A stretch of DNA of 12,263 bases from Chitinophaga pinensis. GTDB taxonomy: Bacteria; Bacteroidota; Bacteroidia; Flavobacteriales; Flavobacteriaceae. The notes under the pieces are model-generated. The model was not told where the DNA came from, made no database searches, and saw only the letters and a list, made by a program, of their open reading frames with translations. The first letter of the stretch is position 1. Each line of letters starts with the position of its first letter. Where the stretch lies: NCBI GenBank assembly GCA_943324925.2, contig CALPNL020000042.1:1-12263 (forward strand), written 5' to 3'. A program made the position numbers and the translations under genes. Below, in pieces: positions 6,802-12,263 of this stretch.

Positions 6802-9800
6802 ATGGATAAAAAAATACTTTCTTTTTTGTTTTCTACGCGATTAATGGCGTTTTTATTTTTGTCATTTGCAATAGCTATGATTTGCGTGACTTTTATTGAA
6901 AGTAAATACAATACAGATACTGCACGAATTTGGATTTACAATGCCTGGTGGTTCGAAGCAATTATGGGTATTTTTCTAATTAATTTTGCTGGAAATATTA
7001 AAAGGTATCAACTATTAAGAAAAGAAAAATGGGCGACTTTACTGCTTCATGTTTCTTTTGTTTTTGTTATTACTGGAGCTTTTATCACCCGTTATATTAG
7101 TTATGAAGGCGTTATGCCAATTCGTGAAGGTGCTTCGGAAAATCAATTTTACTCAGATAAGATGTTTTTGACTGTTTTTGTGGATGGTGATTATCAGGGT
7201 CAAATGAGAAGACGTGTTTTTGAAAAATCTTTGTTGTTATCTCCAGTAACTAATAATAATTTTAGCATTTCAAATAATTTTGCCGATACTCAATTTGAGA
7301 TTTCCTACAAAGATTATTTATTGGGTGCGACCAAAACTATAAAACCTGATCCAAAAGGAGATTTATATCTTAAAATGGTAGAATCTGGAGATGGTACTCG
7401 TCATGAACACTATTTAAAAGAAGGGGAGGTTCAGAATATTCACAACATGCTTTTCTCCTTAAATAAATTTGTAAAAGGAGCTACCAATATTACTATAAAT
7501 GAAAATTCGTCTACTATTCAAACCCCTTTTGAAGGGCAATTTATGCGTATGGCGGATCAATTTAAAGGAAGAGTAGTGAAAGATTCTATTCAGCAATTAA
7601 TGATGCGTTCTTTATATAATGTAGGCGGGACTCAATTTGTATTTCCAGATCTAGCTGCCAAAGGTTCTATTTCATACATTGCCAAAAATGATTACAGGGC
7701 CAAGACTCATGAAGATGCTTTGGTTGTAAATTTGAAAGCCGAAGGTCAAAATAAAGAAGTTACTTTGCTAGGAACCAAGGGTTCGATAGGGGAGTCGCAA
7801 GTGGTTAAAATCGGAAATTTAGAATATACATTTTTCTTTGGAAGCAAAGCTTATGTATTGCCATTTAATATCAAGTTAAACGATTTTAAAGCACTTAAAT
7901 ACCCTGGAACTGAGAAAAGTTATTCCGCTTTTGAAAGTGATGTAACTGTTTTAGATGGGAAATCTAAATTTGATGCTAAAATATACATGAATCATATTTT
8001 AGACCATCAAGGATACCGATTTTTCCAATCTTCGTTTGACCCAGATGAAAAAGGAACTATTCTCTCTGTTAACCACGATTTTTGGGGAACTTTGATTACC
8101 TATATAGGTTATTTCATGTTGTTTTTTGGAATGATGGCAATTCTATTTACCAAACATTCTCGTTTTGCTGACCTAAAAAGAAAATTGGAAGTTGTAAAAT
8201 CAAAGAAATCAAAATTGGTTACGATATTTTTATTGTTACTAAGTTTCCAATCGTTTTCACAACACAAAGAAGAGCCATTAACAGTAAAGCAAATTGATTC
8301 CTTATTATTAAAATTTAAAGTTTCTGAGGCGCATGCTGCTAAATTTGGACGATTAGTAATTCAGGATGCCGGTGGTAGAATGAAACCTTTGAATACCTTC
8401 TCGTCTGAATTATTGCGAAAAGTGAGTCATAAAGACACGTACAATGGAATGAATTCTGATCAAGTGTTCTTGTCAATGACACAATTTCCAACGGCTTGGT
8501 ATGAAATCCCATTGATCTATATAAAATCGGGAAATGATAGTATTAGAAAAATTATTGGTATTGAAAAATCAGCTCAATATGCTCCATTTATTGCGTTCTT
8601 TGATAAAGCTGGGAATTATAAATTATCACCTTATTTAGATGAAGCTTATAAATCGGCCAATCCAAATAATTTTGAAAAAGATTTTGTTGAAACAGATAAA
8701 AAAGTCAATTTATTAAATCAAGCCACTTCAGGAAGTATTCTTAGAATTTTCCCAATACCAAAGGATGAAAATAATAAATGGGTTTCTCATTTAGAGTTAA
8801 GTCACGCGGGATTAAAAGGAATGGATTCTATTTTTGCCTCTCAAATAGTGCCTTTGTATATCAATTCCTTGCAAAATGCAGCATTAAACAATAATTACAA
8901 GGATGTTGATTTTTATTTGAATGGAGTAAAAAAATACCAAAGCAAATTTGGAGCTCAAGTGATGCCTTCTGAAGATAAAATTACCGCTGAAATCATTTAT
9001 AATAAATATGATATTTTCAAAAAGTTATTTTATCTATACATGACAGCTGGGTTTTTAATGTTGCTATTCACCATTTTAAGAATATTTAAAGACAATAAGT
9101 TTAATCGTGTTTCTGTAAATGTTATGCATATTGTTATTGCCATTTTATTTGGTTTACATACTCTAGGGTTAATAGCTAGGTGGTATATTTCTGGGCATGC
9201 ACCATGGAGTAATGCTTATGAATCTATAATATATGTTGCTTGGGCAACCATGTTTTTCGGATTGGCATTTGATAGAAAATCGAAATTAACGGTAGCTTCT
9301 TCAGCCTTTGTAGCCTCAATGATTTTGATGGCGGCTTACATGAATTGGATTGATCCAGACATTGCCAATTTACAACCGGTATTGAATTCCTATTGGTTAA
9401 TGATTCACGTTGCAGTTATTGTGGCAAGTTACGGGCCTTTTGCATTGGGAATGATATTAGGATTTGTTTCTTTATTGCTTATTTTCTTTACTAATGATAA
9501 GAATAAAGAGGTGATGGCATTGAACATAAAAGAGATCACTTATATCAATGAAATGGCACTCACAATTGGTTTGGTGATGCTGACTATAGGAAATTTCCTT
9601 GGTGGACAATGGGCTAATGAGAGCTGGGGTCGTTATTGGGGTTGGGACCCAAAAGAAACTTGGGCCTTAATTAGTATTATGATTTATGCATTTGTAATTC
9701 ACTCCCGTTTTGTACCGTTGTTTAGAGGAAAATGGGTTTTTAATTTAATGAGTATGTTTGCCTTTGTTTCCATTTTATTCACCTATTATGGTGTAAATTT

Positions 9801-9930
9801 CCACTTGGTAGGGTTGCATTCTTATGCTAGTGGCGAGGCAACTTCACTTAATTGGATATGGCAATCGTTATTAGCAATTTCTATAATAGGATTAGTTAGC
9901 TATCCTAAATATAAAAAATATTATAAGTAA
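6802..9930 (+). CDS. ccsBA: Cytochrome c biogenesis fusion protein CcsBA (ResB-ResC)
   Basis: This 1042-residue inner-membrane protein carries haem outward and attaches it to apocytochromes c (System II), with the ResB/CcsB half first and the ResC/CcsA half last. The ResB part has three N-terminal membrane segments (about 13-33, 49-64, 79-98) with the membrane histidine H83 in LLHVSFVF. A large periplasmic domain (about 100-425) and a fourth segment (427-450) follow. The linker has a hydrophobic stretch (472-486) ending FSQ, then a second periplasmic domain (488-740) with GRLVIQDAGGRMKPLNT. CcsA begins near 740. It contains RWYISGHAPWSNAYES with P-His H799, WLMIH with H869, the haem-binding WWD signature W942-G-R-Y-W-G-W-D949-P-K-E-T-W, and GLHSY with the second P-His H1006. 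All expected haem ligands are therefore present. It is monocistronic, with a -7 box before it and a strong terminator after it. Confidence 0.95.
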   Translation: MDKKILSFLFSTRLMAFLFLSFAIAMICVTFIESKYNTDTARIWIYNAWWFEAIMGIFLINFAGNIKRYQLLRKEKWATLLLHVSFVFVITGAFITRYISYEGVMPIREGASENQFYSDKMFLTVFVDGDYQGQMRRRVFEKSLLLSPVTNNNFSISNNFADTQFEISYKDYLLGATKTIKPDPKGDLYLKMVESGDGTRHEHYLKEGEVQNIHNMLFSLNKFVKGATNITINENSSTIQTPFEGQFMRMADQFKGRVVKDSIQQLMMRSLYNVGGTQFVFPDLAAKGSISYIAKNDYRAKTHEDALVVNLKAEGQNKEVTLLGTKGSIGESQVVKIGNLEYTFFFGSKAYVLPFNIKLNDFKALKYPGTEKSYSAFESDVTVLDGKSKFDAKIYMNHILDHQGYRFFQSSFDPDEKGTILSVNHDFWGTLITYIGYFMLFFGMMAILFTKHSRFADLKRKLEVVKSKKSKLVTIFLLLLSFQSFSQHKEEPLTVKQIDSLLLKFKVSEAHAAKFGRLVIQDAGGRMKPLNTFSSELLRKVSHKDTYNGMNSDQVFLSMTQFPTAWYEIPLIYIKSGNDSIRKIIGIEKSAQYAPFIAFFDKAGNYKLSPYLDEAYKSANPNNFEKDFVETDKKVNLLNQATSGSILRIFPIPKDENNKWVSHLELSHAGLKGMDSIFASQIVPLYINSLQNAALNNNYKDVDFYLNGVKKYQSKFGAQVMPSEDKITAEIIYNKYDIFKKLFYLYMTAGFLMLLFTILRIFKDNKFNRVSVNVMHIVIAILFGLHTLGLIARWYISGHAPWSNAYESIIYVAWATMFFGLAFDRKSKLTVASSAFVASMILMAAYMNWIDPDIANLQPVLNSYWLMIHVAVIVASYGPFALGMILGFVSLLLIFFTNDKNKEVMALNIKEITYINEMALTIGLVMLTIGNFLGGQWANESWGRYWGWDPKETWALISIMIYAFVIHSRFVPLFRGKWVFNLMSMFAFVSILFTYYGVNFHLVGLHSYASGEATSLNWIWQSLLAISIIGLVSYPKYKKYYK

Positions 9931-9952
9931 AATAAATCGGCAGTTTTATAGT

Positions 9953-9982
9953 AAAAGCTCGACTTAATAAGTCGGGCTTTTT
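9953..9982 (+). terminator. Intrinsic terminator of ccsBA
   Basis: A 13-bp stem (9953-9965 with 9969-9981, one T-G wobble) with a 3-nt loop AAT is followed by a short T run that overlaps the stem end. It begins 22 bp after the ccsBA stop. The A-tract on the 5' side means it could also work in reverse. Confidence 0.85.
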
Positions 9983-10059
9983 AATTTATTTTTAATTGAA
10001 ATACAATTAATTAATAGTTTGAAAATGTAAAAAGTTATAGTTATTAACAAAATTTTCTG

Positions 10060-10067
10060 TATTTTTG
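10060..10067 (+). promoter_or_regulatory. Bacteroidota -7 element upstream of the repeat protein
   Basis: TATTTTTG matches TAnnTTTG exactly and lies 38 bp before the ATG at 10106. No TTG is present at the normal -33 distance; TTATAG is there instead. The rest of the 175-bp space from 9931 holds only the ccsBA terminator, A/T-rich DNA and a small palindrome at 10081-10091. Confidence 0.5.
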
Positions 10068-10105
10068 TTTTGATATATACGCTAATTTAGCTTAAATCCC
10101 TCATT

Positions 10106-12263
10106 ATGAATACTCTAAATAAATTTAAGGTTGTATTGTCATTAACTTTTTTGTTAATAACTAGTACTTTTTTTTCAAATACTATAGATTTAAATCCATC
10201 GATTTCGATTTCGAAAGTCAAATTACGATTAGTTACAGTTGATCCAATTTCACCTACTACAGGTCATGCTGGAACAATTGTTACCATAAATGGTACTGGC
10301 TTTACATCAACTTCTACAGTTTCGTTAGGATCATTTTCAATTCCAGCTGCAAATATTCTATTTGTTTCAGCAACTGAAATTAAAGTTACCGTTCCATGTG
10401 GTGTTACTTCAGGATATTTTTCTGTTAATGGTGTGGCGTCAGCTACTTTATTCAACTATATTTCGCCTTCAATTACAACTTCAATTAGTAATTTATCTTA
10501 TTGTGTTGGGACCACAGTTCCACAAATTACACTTGCAGGTACTCCTTCAGCTGCTACAACTCCCACTGGGCTAACATTCAATTGGACAAATTCAAATAAT
10601 GCAATAGGATTAGTGTCGAGTGGAGTAGGTAATATTTCAACTTTTACAGCGGTAAATCCAACATTGGAACCAATTACAAGTTCGGTTATTATTACACCTT
10701 CGATTAATGGATGTATTGGTACCCCAAAAAATTATACTATTACTGTAAATCCATTTCCTTTAATTTCACCAATTTCAAATAGTTCTGTTTGCTCAGGAAC
10801 TAATATTAATCAAATCAATTTAATTTCAACCTCTCCTAATTCTGGTACAGGAACCTCATTTACTTGGAGCGGAACAAATAATTCGTCGATTGGGTTGAGC
10901 GCTTCTTCAGGAACTACGTCGCCCATTCCTTCTTTTACGGCTACTAATTCATTAAATACATCGGCAAGTTCATTATTTACAGTTACTCCAACCTATCAAG
11001 GTTGTGTGGGTTCTCCCATTAATTTTAATATCGATGTTGCTCCAACCTCTTTAGGAGGAACACTTACTAGCACAAGTTCGATATGTTCAGGAAGTGCAGC
11101 AACACAATTATCATTAACCGGACAAAGAGGAGTGATATTAAATTGGGAATCATCTTCCACTGGAAATGCGCCTTGGACAACAATTGCAAATACTTCTGCA
11201 ACCTATCAACCAGGAATATTAACTCAAACCACTTATTATAGAGTTGCGGTTCAATCTACTGGATGCCCATTAACCTATTCAAACACATTTGTAATCAATG
11301 TAAACAGTTTACCTACAATTTCAGGCAACCTATCTGTTTGTAATGGCGGAACAACCACGTTAACAGGCTCAAATACTCCTGCAATAAATGCTTGGCAGTC
11401 ATCAAATATTGCTGTCGCTTCCATTTCAAATACGGGTTTAGTAACAGGAATTTCTGCTGGAACATCGACTATAACCTACACCAATTCTAATGGTTGTATT
11501 ATTACTTCCAATTTTGTTGTAAATGCGATACCTAGCGTTCCAAACGTCAATATTGTTCAACCTAATTGTACATCAACATTAGGATCAATTCAATTTTCTG
11601 GCTTACCAACTTCGGGAAACTGGACAATTAATCCAGGTTCAATTATAGGAGCTGGAGCAAACTATACTTTAAATAATCAAGTAGCGGGAACCTATAATTT
11701 TTCAGTAAGAGATGCCAATTCATGTAATTCTGCAGCAACAACAGTAATAATTACCGCAGCACCAATTGTTCCTATAGCACCTTCAATTGGAACAATTACT
11801 CAACCAACTTGTGCGAATGCAACAGGAAGTGTGGTTCTTAGTGGTTTGCCTACTGGAAATTGGACAATTACAAGATTACCTGGAAGTCAAACGTATTCTA
11901 ATACGGGTAGCTCTTATACTGTTACGAACCTTTCTCCTGGAAGCTACACATTCTCAGTTTCTAATGGAACATGTAGTTCTTTAGCCTCTCCAAACGTGGT
12001 TATTGATCCAACTCCAACTCAAAGCGCACCAATTGTTGGCGTTGTAACTCAACCCACTTGTTCAATTGCTTCAGGAAGTGTTACATTAAGTGGATTGCCG
12101 ACAGGAAATTGGACTTTAACAAGAGTTTCTGATGGGGTAACATTTTCAAATACTGGAAGTACAACAACACTTTTGGGATTGCCTTCAGGAACTTATAACT
12201 ATACGGTTACCAATCAAGCAGGTTGTATTTCAGCACAGTCAAATGCCATTGTAATTAACAATC
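10106..12263 (+). CDS. Large secreted repeat protein with IPT/TIG and Ig/PKD-like domains, 3' end beyond window
   Basis: The frame is open from ATG 10106 to the right edge, 719 residues with no stop. A signal peptide is clear: MNTLNKFK, then a hydrophobic core VVLSLTFLLITSTFF, with cleavage near residues 24-27. Residues 46-118 form an IPT/TIG domain (SPTTGHAGTIVTINGTGF). Two PKD-like domains follow (about 119-216 and 217-313), each with a W in the middle and paired Cys (CVG/GCIG, CSG/GCVG). Then come an Ig-like domain (314-403) and a Big_2-like one (404-478, with VASISNTGLVTGISAGTSTITY). From 479 there are tandem modules of about 80 residues. Composition is rich in Ser, Thr, Asn, Gly and poor in Lys and Arg, typical of exported Bacteroidota surface proteins. 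Such proteins usually end in a type IX secretion or gliding-motility-associated C-terminal domain, which would lie outside the window (inference). Likely an adhesin or surface-matrix protein; specific ligand unknown. Preceded by a TAnnTTTG box. Confidence 0.85.
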   Translation, partial: MNTLNKFKVVLSLTFLLITSTFFSNTIDLNPSISISKVKLRLVTVDPISPTTGHAGTIVTINGTGFTSTSTVSLGSFSIPAANILFVSATEIKVTVPCGVTSGYFSVNGVASATLFNYISPSITTSISNLSYCVGTTVPQITLAGTPSAATTPTGLTFNWTNSNNAIGLVSSGVGNISTFTAVNPTLEPITSSVIITPSINGCIGTPKNYTITVNPFPLISPISNSSVCSGTNINQINLISTSPNSGTGTSFTWSGTNNSSIGLSASSGTTSPIPSFTATNSLNTSASSLFTVTPTYQGCVGSPINFNIDVAPTSLGGTLTSTSSICSGSAATQLSLTGQRGVILNWESSSTGNAPWTTIANTSATYQPGILTQTTYYRVAVQSTGCPLTYSNTFVINVNSLPTISGNLSVCNGGTTTLTGSNTPAINAWQSSNIAVASISNTGLVTGISAGTSTITYTNSNGCIITSNFVVNAIPSVPNVNIVQPNCTSTLGSIQFSGLPTSGNWTINPGSIIGAGANYTLNNQVAGTYNFSVRDANSCNSAATTVIITAAPIVPIAPSIGTITQPTCANATGSVVLSGLPTGNWTITRLPGSQTYSNTGSSYTVTNLSPGSYTFSVSNGTCSSLASPNVVIDPTPTQSAPIVGVVTQPTCSIASGSVTLSGLPTGNWTLTRVSDGVTFSNTGSTTTLLGLPSGTYNYTVTNQAGCISAQSNAIVINN
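11540..12263 (+). repeat. Tandem protein modules (about 80 codons) in the surface protein
   Basis: Three successive modules can be aligned: 11540-11779 (80 codons), 11780-12028 (83 codons) and 12029-12263 (at least 78, cut by the edge). Each has Q-P-x-C, then G-S-(V/I)-x-(L/F)-S-G-L-P-T-(S)-G-N-W-T, then N-T-G or similar, (G)-(S/T)-Y-x-(F/Y)-(S/T)-V, and a second Cys (C, TC or GC). Modules two and three are closest to each other, with nearly identical codons around GLPTGNWT; module one is more diverged. The two Cys per module probably form a disulfide in the exported protein. Confidence 0.8.

Noticed and set aside
10264..10574. Short open frames on both strands within the surface-protein region, and another at 11787-11984
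   Set aside because: They lie in other frames of a continuous 719-codon frame with a signal peptide and recognisable domains.
11540..12263. CRISPR array or non-coding tandem repeat
   Set aside because: The periodicity is about 240-249 bp, diverged, in frame and encodes a conserved protein module with paired Cys; there are no short identical repeats with unique spacers.

Overview
The window reads as ordinary chromosome of a low-GC Bacteroidota bacterium, most likely a Flavobacterium or close relative. The clues are strong A/T bias, promoter-like boxes of the Bacteroidota type (TAnnTTTG) with little Shine-Dalgarno signal, a fused ResB-CcsA cytochrome c biogenesis protein, a four-gene cluster I associate with Flavobacteria (DUF2520 protein, KdsC-like phosphatase, UbiA-family protein, Maf), and a long, secreted Ser/Thr/Asn-rich repeat protein of the kind these bacteria put on their surface. 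The assignment rests on gene content and style only; there is no rRNA or other taxonomic marker.

Layout. From 1 to 1119 (+) is the 3' part of mtaB, the tRNA ms2t6A methylthiotransferase. Facing it, and overlapping it by 11 bp, is a two-gene minus-strand unit: a pirin-like bicupin (2128 to 1415) followed by a tiny GNAT-like protein (1393 to 1109). On the plus strand follow an alpha/beta hydrolase (2247-2906) and an SLT-type lytic transglycosylase (2946-3836) with a good promoter embedded in the end of the hydrolase gene. These converge on a compact minus-strand operon read from 6651 down to 3839: Rossmann/DUF2520 protein, KdsC-like HAD phosphatase, UbiA-family membrane protein, Maf nucleotide pyrophosphatase. 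The two stop codons of the transglycosylase and maf lie inside a single 11-bp palindrome that probably ends transcription from both sides. Divergent from the operon is the 1042-residue CcsBA (6802-9930), closed by a strong intrinsic terminator. The last 2.2 kb (10106 to the right edge) is the N-terminal 719 residues of a large exported protein: signal peptide, IPT/TIG domain, four Ig/PKD-like domains, then a series of about 80-residue tandem modules. It is open at the window end.

How they fit together. Most genes are cell-envelope or housekeeping functions: peptidoglycan cleavage (transglycosylase), KDO/LPS precursor synthesis (KdsC), haem-thioether assembly on periplasmic cytochromes c (CcsBA), nucleotide-pool cleaning (Maf), tRNA modification (MtaB) and surface display (repeat protein). 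I see no phage, transposon, CRISPR array, RNA gene or defence cassette. The points most worth following are the UbiA homologue whose aspartate motifs are largely replaced, the GNAT homologue that lacks the acetyl-CoA loop, the signal-peptide-like segment inside CcsBA, and the modular architecture of the unfinished surface protein. I do not see convincing evidence of a wholly new multi-gene system.
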